From: Chitinophaga pendula
GTDB taxonomy: Bacteria > Bacteroidota > Bacteroidia > Chitinophagales > Chitinophagaceae
DNA: 64,000 nucleotides
Assembly (NCBI RefSeq): GCF_020386615.1
Contig: NZ_CP077769.1
Coordinates: forward strand, 3,038,001 to 3,102,000
Reading direction: 5' to 3'
A model generated the notes under the pieces. It saw only the letters and a list, made by a program, of their open reading frames with translations. It had not been told where the DNA came from and made no database searches. Positions 25,395 through 33,204 of the stretch are shown one piece after another. Position 1 is the stretch's first letter. The number at the start of each line of letters is the position of its first letter. A program made the translations under genes and the position numbers.

Positions 25395-25934
25395 ATGACA
25401 ATAATACCCGATATTTCAATCAGAGAAGAGCAAGAAGGGGACCGTGCGTTGGTTTTTGAGATCAACAAACAAGCCTTTGGCCGACCGGAAGAGGCGATGT
25501 TGGTGGACCAATTGAGAAAGAGCGCGGCATTTATCCCCGAATTATCATTAGTAGCGGTGGTTCACTCGAAGGTAGTGGGGCATATTCTTTTTACGCAAAT
25601 AAAGATCCATCATCCGGATCAGGCACTCCCTTATACGACGGCGCTGGCATTGGCTCCGCTGGCAGTGCTACCTGGGTTTCAGCACAATGGTATTGGCGGA
25701 GCATTGATTACTAACGGGTTGCGTATTGCTACGGCGTTAGGGCATAATGCCGTTATTGTCATGGGGCATGAGGCCTATTATCCGAAGTTTGGTTTTATAC
25801 CCGCGGAGAAGTGGCAGATCAAGGCACCTTTTGAGGTACCGGAGAGTAATTTTATGGCGGTGGAGCTGATCCCTCATGCATTGGATCATGCGGCAGGTAC
25901 GGTGGAATATGCCCGGGAATTTGGTATCATGTAG
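25395..25934 (+). CDS. GNAT-family N-acetyltransferase (YhbS-like)
   Basis: 179 residues with the full GNAT fold: SIREEQEGDRALVFEINKQAF, beta4 ALALAPLAVLPGFQ, the acetyl-CoA pyrophosphate loop QHNGIGGALI, and VIVMGHEAYYPKFGFIPA. It transfers an acetyl group from acetyl-CoA to an unknown amine. The ATG at 25395 (MTIIPDISIREE) is chosen over an upstream in-frame codon. A TATATTTG -7 element at 25318-25325 lies 69 bp upstream. It is intact, unlike the remnant at 29913, which belongs to a different GNAT group. Confidence 0.85.
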   Translation: MTIIPDISIREEQEGDRALVFEINKQAFGRPEEAMLVDQLRKSAAFIPELSLVAVVHSKVVGHILFTQIKIHHPDQALPYTTALALAPLAVLPGFQHNGIGGALITNGLRIATALGHNAVIVMGHEAYYPKFGFIPAEKWQIKAPFEVPESNFMAVELIPHALDHAAGTVEYAREFGIM

Positions 25935-25946
25935 CTATGCCCTGGC

Positions 25947-25984
25947 TATAGGAATGATATACCGCAGGTACAGGAAAGGTGGAC
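25947..25984 (+). repeat. possible truncated copy of the dispersed intergenic repeat
   Basis: Starts with TATAGGAATGATA, identical to the bases at 13399-13411 that lead into copy 1, and ends with AGGTGGAC as in that copy, but the middle is shortened. It lies just after the GNAT stop codon. Confidence 0.35.
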
Positions 25985-26003
25985 TTATACTATACATTCT
26001 TAT

Positions 26004-26029
26004 CGTCCATAGGCGAGTGCCTATGGACG
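26004..26029. terminator. perfect 11-bp hairpin between convergent genes
   Basis: CGTCCATAGGC / GCCTATGGACG with loop GAGT lies between the GNAT gene and the end of the DJ-1/PfpI gene. There is no T-run, so it is a stem-loop terminator or mRNA end stabiliser at best. Confidence 0.55.
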
Positions 26030-26048
26030 GATCAAGTTATTCTGATCG

Positions 26049-26810
26049 TTATTTTAATGCCGTCAATATGGCCTCTCCTACCCCTTTGGCGGACTGGGGA
26101 TTTTGTCCGGTGATCAGCCGTTGGTCTGACACGACATGAGCTTGCCAGCGGCCAGCTTTCTCAAAGCGGGCACCTCTTTCTTTCAGTTTATCTTCCAGCA
26201 GGAATGGTACTATTTTATCAAGTTTGACGGCAGTCTCTTCTTCGTTGGTAAAGGCATTTACTTTTTTACCCGCCACCAGGTATTTACCATTACTGAGTTT
26301 AACATTGACGAGGCCGGCAGGTCCGTGACAAACGGCACCTACTATTCCATTTTGTTCATATATGCGGGCGGCGATGCCGGCGAGCGCCGTATTATCAGCC
26401 AGGTCCCACATTGCTCCATGTCCGCCCGCATAATAGATAGCTGCGTAGGCTTCCGGTTTTACCTGATCGGGAGTCATGGTATGAGTAATTTTCTCGTGGT
26501 AGGCAGGGTCTTCCCAGAATTTCTTATTTACCGGATCTTTGAGATCGAATCCATCTACAGGTGCTTGTCCGCCCTGAGGGCTAACAAAGTCAATATCGTA
26601 CCCGGCAGCGGAGAGGACTTCCCAGGGATGGGATACTTCTCCCAGGTAGAAACCGGTAGGTTCTCCGGTACTGCCTTTTTTGTCATGACTGGTTACTACG
26701 AAAAGGATCTTCTTGCTCATATGTTTAAATTTTTGCGTTTGTGCGAAAGCGCCGGTACTGATAGTTAGTAGCAGTGCAGCAGCCAATGCAACTCTAATAG
26801 TCTGTTTCAT
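26049..26810 (-). CDS. secreted DJ-1/PfpI-family (Hsp31-like) protein
   Basis: 253 residues: signal peptide (VALAAALLLTISTGAFAQ) and a class I glutamine amidotransferase-like fold. The nucleophile elbow is GAVCHGPAGL, the acidic partner sits in GFYLGEVSHPWE, and AIYYAGGHGAMWDL is the oxyanion loop. Family members act as glyoxalase III/chaperones or hydrolases; the Cys-His-Glu set is present. An exported version is less usual. The gene lies 108 bp downstream of a Crp-family regulator on the same strand, which may control it under stress. Confidence 0.85.
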   Translation of the reverse strand: MKQTIRVALAAALLLTISTGAFAQTQKFKHMSKKILFVVTSHDKKGSTGEPTGFYLGEVSHPWEVLSAAGYDIDFVSPQGGQAPVDGFDLKDPVNKKFWEDPAYHEKITHTMTPDQVKPEAYAAIYYAGGHGAMWDLADNTALAGIAARIYEQNGIVGAVCHGPAGLVNVKLSNGKYLVAGKKVNAFTNEEETAVKLDKIVPFLLEDKLKERGARFEKAGRWQAHVVSDQRLITGQNPQSAKGVGEAILTALK

Positions 26811-26918
26811 ATGCTATTATCCGATATGTTGTTAACACATATCTATGATGCAAAGTTGGGACCATCCAGGTTACCAGGAAAGGGCGGGACGCACAATATT
26901 AGTGTGCGCCTGATCACA

Positions 26919-27485
26919 TTAATCCTGATTAAGGCGGCTGAGTGCTTGCCGGGAGACGCCGAGATAGGAAGCCAGTAATGTTTTGGGTACACGTTGCAGC
27001 AAAAGGGGATTCAGCTGCAATAACTGATCATATCTTGACTTGGGGTCTTTATTGAGCAGGAGCAGTATTCGTTTAAGAAGCGCGTTATAACCGGCATTTG
27101 ATTTTTTGCGGAAGAAATTGGCCATGCTATGTAGTTCATTACACAGCTTTTCCCTGTTTTCTGCAGACAGTACCAGGAGCTGTGCATTTTCTATGCAGTC
27201 GATCTGCAAGGTAGCCCTGGTACTGTTGGCCAATGCCTGGTAATCGGATATCCACCAATCTTCCATCGCGAATTGCAAGATCCGTTCCTTTCCATCTTCG
27301 TCAGTATGATAGGCTTTCAATAGTCCTTTTTCCACCCAATGGTCATTCAGGACGATCTCTCCTTCCTGGATAAGGAACTGATGTTTCTTCAGCCGTTTCA
27401 CCTTAAAATGTGACAATACGTATGCAAATTCTTCGTCGGTGATGGTTACGATCCGGGCAATATGTGCTTTGAACAATTCACTCAT
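26919..27485 (-). CDS. Crp/Fnr-family transcriptional regulator
   Basis: 188 residues. The N-terminal cyclic-nucleotide-binding beta-roll (about 25-115: QFLIQEGEIVLNDHWVEKGLLKAYH) lacks the classical cAMP-binding Arg/Glu set, as in most Bacteroidota homologues. A long dimer helix follows, then a C-terminal helix-turn-helix (RVPKTLLASYLGVSRQALSR). It likely senses an unknown ligand and controls nearby genes, most plausibly the DJ-1/PfpI gene downstream. A short hairpin (CGCACA / TGTGCG) lies between them. Confidence 0.85.
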   Translation of the reverse strand: MSELFKAHIARIVTITDEEFAYVLSHFKVKRLKKHQFLIQEGEIVLNDHWVEKGLLKAYHTDEDGKERILQFAMEDWWISDYQALANSTRATLQIDCIENAQLLVLSAENREKLCNELHSMANFFRKKSNAGYNALLKRILLLLNKDPKSRYDQLLQLNPLLLQRVPKTLLASYLGVSRQALSRLNQD

Positions 27486-27590
27486 GTAGGGCTATTGGTA
27501 TTAAACGGTAACATAAATATAGGGAAAGGTGTGGATAGCGTTGTTGTATCTCCTTGTAAAAGAAAGTATTATCTTAAACGGCGGAACATT

Positions 27591-27598
27591 TATCTTTG
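27591..27598 (+). promoter_or_regulatory. TATCTTTG -7 element 6 nt before start codon
   Basis: Perfect TAnnTTTG six bases before the ATG at 27605; the predicted mRNA would have almost no leader. No clear -33 TTTG. Confidence 0.4.
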
Positions 27599-27604
27599 AT
27601 TTTT

Positions 27605-28729
27605 ATGAAAAGAAGGCAGTTTTTACAACATATGACCGCTGGTATTGTGCTGCCCGGCTTATTGGGCTTGAAGGATAGTTATGCCCGGGGGTGGCAGGAA
27701 TCCTTTGCGGATAAATTGTTGCCTGCGCCGGTGGGTGGAGGTTTTATGATGGAGGGCTATTGGATATGGGATCCTTCTGTTATAAAAGGAGAAGACGGGC
27801 GTTATCATATGTTTGCTTCCCGCTGGTCAAAAGAAGTAGGATTTGGCAACTGGGTGACCAATTCCGAGATCGTGCGTGCCGTATCTGATACTCCCGTGGG
27901 GCCTTATACGTTTGTAGAGACTGTATTGCCTGCCAGAGGCGGTCCATATTTTGACGGGCGTGTTACGCATAATCCACGGATCACGAAGTACGGGAAGCAA
28001 TATTTGTTGTACTATATGGGTACTACTTATGATTTTGCCATACCTGATAATAAGGACGATGTATGGGCCGATGGACGAGCCCAGCGTGCTTGGATGAATA
28101 AGCGGATAGGCCTTGCCGTGGCCGACAAGATCACGGGCCCCTGGAAGCGGGTGGATACACCTGTGATCCAACCCAGGAAAGGTAAGTGGGATGCTTCTAT
28201 CACCTCCAATCCCTCTCCGGTAGTAAAACCGGATGGGAATGTGTACCTGATGTACAAATCATCTTCCAAGGATCACCATCCACCGCTATTATTGGGGGCA
28301 GCCCAATCAAAAGGAGGATACAATGGTCCTTATGAACGTTTATCTGATGAGCCGGTGTTTGCGTTTCACAGTAAGGAGAATATGGATAACGACGTGGAGG
28401 ACCCATTTGTCTGGTGGGCTGGTAATCGTTTCGAGCTGATCATGAAAGACCGGTTCGGACATATCTGCGGGGAAGAGGGCGGAGGCATTCATGCCAGTTC
28501 GCGGGACGGGATCAAGTGGCAGTTATCAAGCCCTGTTAAGGCTTATTCCCGACAGGTAAAATGGACCGACGGCAGCACCACCCGGCAGGCCAATTTTGAA
28601 CGACCCTTTCTTTTATTTGAGCAAGGAGTGCCCACGCATCTTTTTGCTGCCACGGGTTCGGGACCTGGGCTTTACCAAGTGGACAAGACCTGGAATATGG
28701 TCATCCCATTGCGGCACGGAGGTATTTAA
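27605..28729 (+). CDS. secreted five-bladed beta-propeller glycosidase (GH43/GH117-like)
   Basis: 374 residues with a twin-arginine-like leader (KRRQFLQHMTAGIVLPGLLG), so export may be by Tat or Sec. Blade motifs fit clan GH-F/117-like propellers: WIWDPSVIKGEDGRYHMFAS (candidate base Asp), VTHNPRITKYGKQYLLYYMG, WDASITSNPSPVVKPDG, and DNDVEDPFVWWAGNRFELIM. It would cleave or bind plant or algal polysaccharide side chains in the periplasm; the substrate is unknown. The ATG at 27605 is chosen over an upstream in-frame TTG. It stands at the start of a possible transcript with the DUF4180 gene, 16 bp downstream. Confidence 0.75.
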   Translation: MKRRQFLQHMTAGIVLPGLLGLKDSYARGWQESFADKLLPAPVGGGFMMEGYWIWDPSVIKGEDGRYHMFASRWSKEVGFGNWVTNSEIVRAVSDTPVGPYTFVETVLPARGGPYFDGRVTHNPRITKYGKQYLLYYMGTTYDFAIPDNKDDVWADGRAQRAWMNKRIGLAVADKITGPWKRVDTPVIQPRKGKWDASITSNPSPVVKPDGNVYLMYKSSSKDHHPPLLLGAAQSKGGYNGPYERLSDEPVFAFHSKENMDNDVEDPFVWWAGNRFELIMKDRFGHICGEEGGGIHASSRDGIKWQLSSPVKAYSRQVKWTDGSTTRQANFERPFLLFEQGVPTHLFAATGSGPGLYQVDKTWNMVIPLRHGGI

Positions 28730-28745
28730 TTTAACACGCATTACA

Positions 28746-29105
28746 ATGGAAATCATCTTACATAATATCAACGGACATACCATAGCGCAAATACAATCTG
28801 ATGGGATCGCCATCCACAATACAGCAGACGCGCTTGATGTGATAGGCAATGTGCGATATCAGGGAGCTGGTAGCATTATCGTGGAATCCGGTCAATTACA
28901 TCCTGATTTCTTCGATCTGAAAACCGGTGTCGCGGGAGACATTCTACAGAAATTTTCCACTTATGATACCCGGCTGGCTATAGTAGGTGACTTTTCTATT
29001 TTTAACAGTAATGCTTTACGTGACTTTATTTACGAGAGTAATAAAGGCGGGAGGGTCAATTTTGTGGCGACGATCGCTGAAGCACGGGAGAAGCTTTCAA
29101 AATAG
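28746..29105 (+). CDS. DUF4180 domain protein
   Basis: 119 residues fitting the whole DUF4180 domain: an N-terminal beta strand/turn (ILHNINGHTIAQIQSDGIAI), DALDVIGNVRYQGAGSIIVE, FFDLKTGVAGDILQKFSTY, and the ending IYESNKGGRVNFVATIAEAR. The fold is small and alpha/beta, and the protein is probably cytoplasmic (no signal peptide). The function of the family is unknown; it resembles STAS/Sulp-like anti-anti-sigma folds in outline. The ATG at 28746 is the family start. It follows the glycosidase by 16 bp. Confidence 0.82.
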   Translation: MEIILHNINGHTIAQIQSDGIAIHNTADALDVIGNVRYQGAGSIIVESGQLHPDFFDLKTGVAGDILQKFSTYDTRLAIVGDFSIFNSNALRDFIYESNKGGRVNFVATIAEAREKLSK

Positions 29106-29166
29106 CCGCTTCAGGCACGTTGTTTGCGGCCTGCCCTACTTCCATTACTATAAATATGCACCCCTG

Positions 29167-29901
29167 ATGATCAAACGTATTGTATTGTTGATACTGTTAT
29201 CCGGATACAGTGTTATTTGCCATGCGCAGTTCAGCGACTCCGTTAACTACTATATAAAATATGCTTCTACAGGATCCATCAACCGTACCAATGATGGGAA
29301 TTCTTACCTGCTGAATAACAATATGCGTTTCAGGATCAGCAAAAAAAAGATCAGTCTGAATGCCGCAGCAGGATATATTTATGGTAAGAATAACCAGGCG
29401 CTGACGAATGATGATATTTCGGCGGCTGTGGACTTTAGTGTATTCCGGTCCAAGGACTATTTCTATTACTGGGGGCTGGCTAACTTTGACAAGAGCTTTT
29501 CGCTGAAGATCAATCGCAGGTTTCAGGGAGGCGTTGGTGTGGCATATGATATTATTCATCGTCCTAATGCCACATTGAATATCAGTGATGGGGTATTATT
29601 TGAAAACAGCGATCTGTTCCTTAAGGATACGATCCCGGATGTTTATCATACTTTCCGTAATTCGCTCCGCATATTATACCGTTGGGTAATCAAAGATATC
29701 GTCGTGCTGGAAGGCACTCACTTCCTACAAAATTCGCTCTCACACGGTAATGACTTTATCATCAAAAGTAATACGAGTCTATCGGTAAAACTGCGTTCCT
29801 GGCTGAGTATCACGGCTGCACTGAACTACAACAAACTAAACAGGACGGACAGGGAGAACCTGCTGATCAATTATGGCGTGGCGATAGAGAAGTATTTTTA
29901 A
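29167..29901 (+). CDS. DUF481-type outer-membrane protein
   Basis: 244 residues: signal peptide MIKRIVLLILLSGYSVICHA, then alternating beta strands with YGKNNQALTNDDISAAVDFS and GGVGVAYDIIHRP, and the C-terminus NYGVAIEKYF ending in an aromatic residue as outer-membrane barrels do. It matches the DUF481 group of small barrels. The role is unknown. The ATG at 29167 starts the signal peptide; the longer upstream frame is out-of-frame overlap with DUF4180. It is followed after 11 bp by a GNAT gene remnant. Confidence 0.75.
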   Translation: MIKRIVLLILLSGYSVICHAQFSDSVNYYIKYASTGSINRTNDGNSYLLNNNMRFRISKKKISLNAAAGYIYGKNNQALTNDDISAAVDFSVFRSKDYFYYWGLANFDKSFSLKINRRFQGGVGVAYDIIHRPNATLNISDGVLFENSDLFLKDTIPDVYHTFRNSLRILYRWVIKDIVVLEGTHFLQNSLSHGNDFIIKSNTSLSVKLRSWLSITAALNYNKLNRTDRENLLINYGVAIEKYF

Positions 29902-29912
29902 GTAGACCGCTA

Positions 29913-30110
29913 ATGACAACCTATCTTTTTACCGCTGACCGGCTGGGTTTCAGAGGCTGGCAGGACAGTGATATCTTACCCTTTTCTCAATTGAATTTGT
30001 CTTCGATATCCGTCCTGAGTCAGGGTCGTTACTGTGGTTCATTTGCACCATTATGCCCTATCTTTAGTACAACATTTTCCCATTTACCCTTTTTTGCTTG
30101 CTTTATATGA
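29913..30110 (+). pseudogene. truncated RimJ/RimL-type GNAT acetyltransferase remnant
   Basis: Residues 1-27 (MTTYLFTADRLGFRGWQDSD then ILPFSQL) match the canonical N-terminus of RimL-like acetyltransferases ('F.SERLxFR.w...Dl..f..ln'). The rest of the frame loses all family features and stops after 65 codons; the acetyl-CoA-binding core is absent, so the gene is broken, probably by deletion. A strong terminator at 30113 now follows. Confidence 0.6.
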
Positions 30111-30112
30111 TG

Positions 30113-30144
30113 AGCGGCAGCCCTCGATCAGGCTGCCGCTTTTT
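30113..30144 (+). terminator. rho-independent terminator
   Basis: Perfect 10-bp stem AGCGGCAGCC / GGCTGCCGCT, 8-nt loop, then TTTT. It ends the 27.6-30.1 kb transcript(s). Confidence 0.9.
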
Positions 30145-30258
30145 AATTCTCCCCTCTTAACAGTTCATGGCATTATTCTTGGATTATCCTAAAAGCGATC
30201 TGATCCTGCTAATTATAAATCAGCGATCAGCATAGTTTACCCAAAAAATCATAATTAT
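30145..30258. other. gene-free spacer before the 102-residue secreted protein
   Basis: No coding signal. AT-rich, near the point where the strand composition changes from G-rich to C-rich. Contains GCGATC twice (30191 and 30222 areas); no promoter consensus stands out. Confidence 0.4.
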
Positions 30259-30567
30259 ATGAGCACTGCAAAGCATATCCGTCATTTATTTCTTGCAGCT
30301 ACCCTCGGTCTATTTGCTACAGCAGCTACAATGCCGGCAAATGCCCAGAAAAAAGTAGACAGCACTCTTAAAAAGATCGGCAACAAAACTGCTTCGGTAG
30401 CAGTAAAGGGAGCCTCTACGATCGCTGACAAGACTTATAAAGGTAAAGAAGGGCCTGATGGTCAAACGGTATACATTGACAAAAAGGACCGCAAATATTA
30501 CGTGGACGATAAAGGAAAAAAGATCTATCTGAAAGCATCACAGATCAGGAACAAACAGGAAAGATAA
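30259..30567 (+). CDS. small Lys-rich secreted protein of unknown function
   Basis: 102 residues with a signal peptide (HLFLAATLGLFATAATMPANAQ) and a basic mature part of about 73 residues rich in Lys (KKVDSTLKKIGNKTASVAVKG, TYKGKEGPDGQTVYIDKKDR, KYYVDDKGKKIYLKASQI). The KYYVDDKGKKIYL segment is a beta-hairpin-like repeat seen in several Bacteroidota periplasmic proteins. No Cys and no catalytic motif. I cannot assign a family. A terminator follows. Confidence 0.6.
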   Translation: MSTAKHIRHLFLAATLGLFATAATMPANAQKKVDSTLKKIGNKTASVAVKGASTIADKTYKGKEGPDGQTVYIDKKDRKYYVDDKGKKIYLKASQIRNKQER

Positions 30568-30597
30568 ATTCCTGATGATTAGATGGTTTGAGATAGT

Positions 30598-30627
30598 GGG
30601 GCGATGTGTAAGCATGCGCCCCTTTTT
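30598..30627. terminator. terminator between convergent genes
   Basis: GGGGCG...CGCCCC hairpin with T5 after it on the plus strand; it ends the small secreted protein gene and overlaps the stop of the convergent exporter gene. Confidence 0.75.
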
Positions 30628-31822
30628 ATGTTCTATACCAGGCCCTTTTGACCGCTACTAAGTGTATTATCAAGGCGATGGTTGCCAGTATAATAAATAA
30701 ACAAGGCATGACACTTATGTATTCTGAATGTAACACACTCATGACTCCCATAATTCCTCCTGTAACAACATAGTAATATAATCCGAACAATGCTCCGGCT
30801 GTCCCGATAGCCATCTTATAATGTGACAAACCTGCACTAAGGCAATGAGGCATTGCTAAACCGGTTCCACAAAGTATAATAAACATTCCGCCCGCAAATC
30901 CGATTATAAAAGGTATAGTCGTGAGACCGGGTAACAGACACGTCCCTGTCATCACCAAGCTACCTGAAAGCATCACCCATAACCCGGATTGAATAATCAA
31001 CATGGAGGGATTTCTGCGCATGAGACTCCTATTCAGTTGTGCAGCTAATATGGCGGAAGAAGACTCACACATGCCGATCCAACCATACTGTGCAGGGCTG
31101 CATCTAAGATGATCAATAAATACAAAAGGGGATTCTGCATAGAAACAGAAGATCATACCATACATGATCCCTACCAGTGCCCCCAGTGCGATGACATGCC
31201 GATCTGCAGCCATCTGTATCATCATCCCGGCAGCTCTAAATTTCACGCGGCCTATTTCCTTACCGGTTTCAGGTAATGAATACCATGCGCACGCTCCGAT
31301 CACTGTTCCCATACCGGTCAATAGCGTGAATACAGCCGTAATCCCCCCATAATTCACCATATAACCACCCAGCAATGGTCCTATAGCCGGGGAGCATGCT
31401 AACACGGCAAACATACGGGCGAATATCAGCGACCGTTGCTGTTCGTCGTAACAGTCACGTATCATCGTCTGCGTGACGACGGCACCTGTAGCTGCGCCTA
31501 CTGCCTGTATCAACCGGCTTAGCAGGAATAGGTGGATATGTGTAACCAGCAAACAACCCAATGATCCCACAATAAATAGCAATATGCCATAGAGAATGGC
31601 AGGGCGACGTCCCATCCTGTCGGCTAGCCATCCCCACAAGACAAAACCGATGGCAAAACCCACAAAGTAGATACTCAGGCTTGCCTGTATCCAGTTATCA
31701 TCTGTACGCAGCCTGGAAGCCAGTGCAGGTAACGAAGGGGTATAGATAGTTTCAGCAATCTGCGGAAAGCCCACCAGCAAAATCAGCAGCCAGAATGCCG
31801 GCCGCGTCTTTATGTCTGTCAT
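30626..31822 (-). CDS. Bcr/CflA-type MFS drug exporter
   Basis: 398 residues with 12 TM helices. The N-half carries the MFS motif A GWLADRMGRRPAILYG and the DHA1 motif C-like region LACSPAIGPLLGGYMVNYGG; RDCYDEQQRS is the Bcr/CflA-type loop after TM4. It would export small toxic compounds by proton antiport across the inner membrane. The ATG at 31820-31822 fits the family start. Monocistronic; the 205-bp upstream region is purine-rich on the plus strand and shows no clear operator. Confidence 0.88.
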   Translation of the reverse strand: MTDIKTRPAFWLLILLVGFPQIAETIYTPSLPALASRLRTDDNWIQASLSIYFVGFAIGFVLWGWLADRMGRRPAILYGILLFIVGSLGCLLVTHIHLFLLSRLIQAVGAATGAVVTQTMIRDCYDEQQRSLIFARMFAVLACSPAIGPLLGGYMVNYGGITAVFTLLTGMGTVIGACAWYSLPETGKEIGRVKFRAAGMMIQMAADRHVIALGALVGIMYGMIFCFYAESPFVFIDHLRCSPAQYGWIGMCESSSAILAAQLNRSLMRRNPSMLIIQSGLWVMLSGSLVMTGTCLLPGLTTIPFIIGFAGGMFIILCGTGLAMPHCLSAGLSHYKMAIGTAGALFGLYYYVVTGGIMGVMSVLHSEYISVMPCLFIILATIALIIHLVAVKRAWYRT

Positions 31823-32027
31823 AAGAAAAAGAAATTTAAGAGTAATACAGGTATGAAGGGATATGGGAATACAGTAATGCCTTTAGCGAAAAGGGGACAG
31901 GCAATACAGGAGTGGTAATGAGGAAAAAGGAGAAGAAGAAAGGAAAAAAGGGGTTCTCCTATGTGGTATCACAAAGGTAGGTATTTATGCGATCGTTGCA
32001 AAGTGAGACTAACGGGCTATGGCATAT

Positions 32028-32489
32028 TTATATTTTAAGACTGAGCTTTCGATAGATAAAACTTAATAACCAAGCAGGTCCTATGAGGAGAAATTGTAAA
32101 TCTTTAAAGAAGGACGGCTTATGGCCTTCTATTTTATGCCCGATGAACTGTCCTATCCAGGCTAATACAAAAATGACCAGGGATACTTTCCATACAGCGA
32201 TTCCACTATGTTCAATCTGATAACATAACCAAAAACATAGCAGCCCAATCAGTAGCATGCCTACTGCAAGGGAAGGCGACAGTCTTGCATAGTAGAAAAT
32301 CACCAGCAGCAATACGACCGCCGCGATATTCATGGTCTCTCCCCATAGGGTAAAAGGTAATTTGATTTCATACAGGAATCCTACTACGCTGAAGAAAATA
32401 GCAGGCACACAAATCCAGTGGATCGTTTTGTTAGTGGCGTTACGGTGGCTGCTACCGTACTCATCCAACCACTGATGGATAGTTTTCAT
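32028..32489 (-). CDS. Mpo1-like / DUF962 family membrane protein
   Basis: 153 residues with four TM helices and the N-terminal signature W...Y...HRNATNKTIHWICVPAI, the HxxxNxxxHxxxxP pattern of DUF962/Mpo1. The yeast relative Mpo1 is an Fe(II) dioxygenase that alpha-oxidises 2-hydroxy fatty acids; His residues for the metal are present here (including HKIEGHKPSF near the C-terminus). The bacterial role is inferred. The ATG at 32487-32489 (MKTIHQWLDEYG) is chosen over an earlier in-frame ATG. A large palindrome lies 42 bp upstream. Confidence 0.82.
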   Translation of the reverse strand: MKTIHQWLDEYGSSHRNATNKTIHWICVPAIFFSVVGFLYEIKLPFTLWGETMNIAAVVLLLVIFYYARLSPSLAVGMLLIGLLCFWLCYQIEHSGIAVWKVSLVIFVLAWIGQFIGHKIEGHKPSFFKDLQFLLIGPAWLLSFIYRKLSLKI

Positions 32490-32530
32490 AACGGGGAGTT
32501 TTGTATAATTTACCCCATTTTTTTTAGGTG

Positions 32531-32560
32531 GCAAAAACAGGTATTAATACCTGCGTTTGC
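32531..32560. promoter_or_regulatory. 30-bp palindrome in a divergent promoter region
   Basis: GCAAA, two mismatched bases, CAGGTATTAATACCTG (perfect 16-bp core at 32538-32553), two mismatched bases, TTTGC. It lies 42 bp upstream of the DUF962 gene and about 185 bp before the plus-strand gene at 32744. The symmetry suggests an operator for a dimeric regulator; no candidate regulator is adjacent. Confidence 0.5.
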
Positions 32561-32743
32561 GTGATTAAAATTCGAAACAAATCTTTATATTTAATAAGCA
32601 ATTTTTTAGGGGGACCATCATCACACCAAGTCAAACTAAAGAGGTGCCTATACCGGCACGACACCGTGCAACCAATTTCAGCGTAATACCCTGTCACTAT
32701 ACACTCGCAGCCTTAGCTAGAGGAGAACTATATAGCAGCGTCT

Positions 32744-33202
32744 ATGGAAAAAACAGATCGTTATATCATGGGCAGATTTTACTGGAAAGCAAAACAGTAT
32801 CATATTCCCTCAACGTCGTCCTGTTATTATGAGCAACTGGATGATGCCACCAAACAGCGTTTGGCCGGCCATATCCAGCATAGCTCGGGCATTCCTGCTT
32901 TATTTTTTACAGGTCATGGTAAGACATGGACATTACTATGTACCCGGCAAGTAATAGGATATAATGGCGAGGGTTATTCAACAATCTGCCTTGCCGGTAT
33001 AAAACGCCTGTTTCCTCATCAACTTGATATGCTGGAACAAAAAACTGATAACAGGAATATTGCCAAATCCACCTGGACGGAGTTGTCCGTACATGATATT
33101 AACGATGCCAGGCATACGCTGTATACCGCAAATGGTACAGACCTCTTTGCTTTATGGAATTTGCTCTTGATGGGCATCCGGATGGAGCGTCCTTCCCGAT
33201 AG
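32744..33202 (+). CDS. conserved-looking hypothetical protein
   Basis: 152 residues, no signal peptide or TM helix, mixed alpha/beta composition: MEKTDRYIMGRFYWKAKQYH, PALFFTGHGKTWTLLCTRQV, and a C-terminal DLFALWNLLLMGIRMERPSR. I do not recognise a family. The stop is 2 bp before the stop of the convergent sugar transporter gene. Other in-frame start codons are not better supported. It is probably real because the frame is long and free of a competing frame, but its function is unknown. Confidence 0.55.
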   Translation: MEKTDRYIMGRFYWKAKQYHIPSTSSCYYEQLDDATKQRLAGHIQHSSGIPALFFTGHGKTWTLLCTRQVIGYNGEGYSTICLAGIKRLFPHQLDMLEQKTDNRNIAKSTWTELSVHDINDARHTLYTANGTDLFALWNLLLMGIRMERPSR

Positions 33203-33204
33203 GT

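Noticed and set aside
26880..26915. Hairpin CGCACA/TGTGCG between the Crp and DJ-1 genes as a terminator
   Set aside because: Only a 6-bp stem and no T-run; it was kept as a remark in the regulator entry only.
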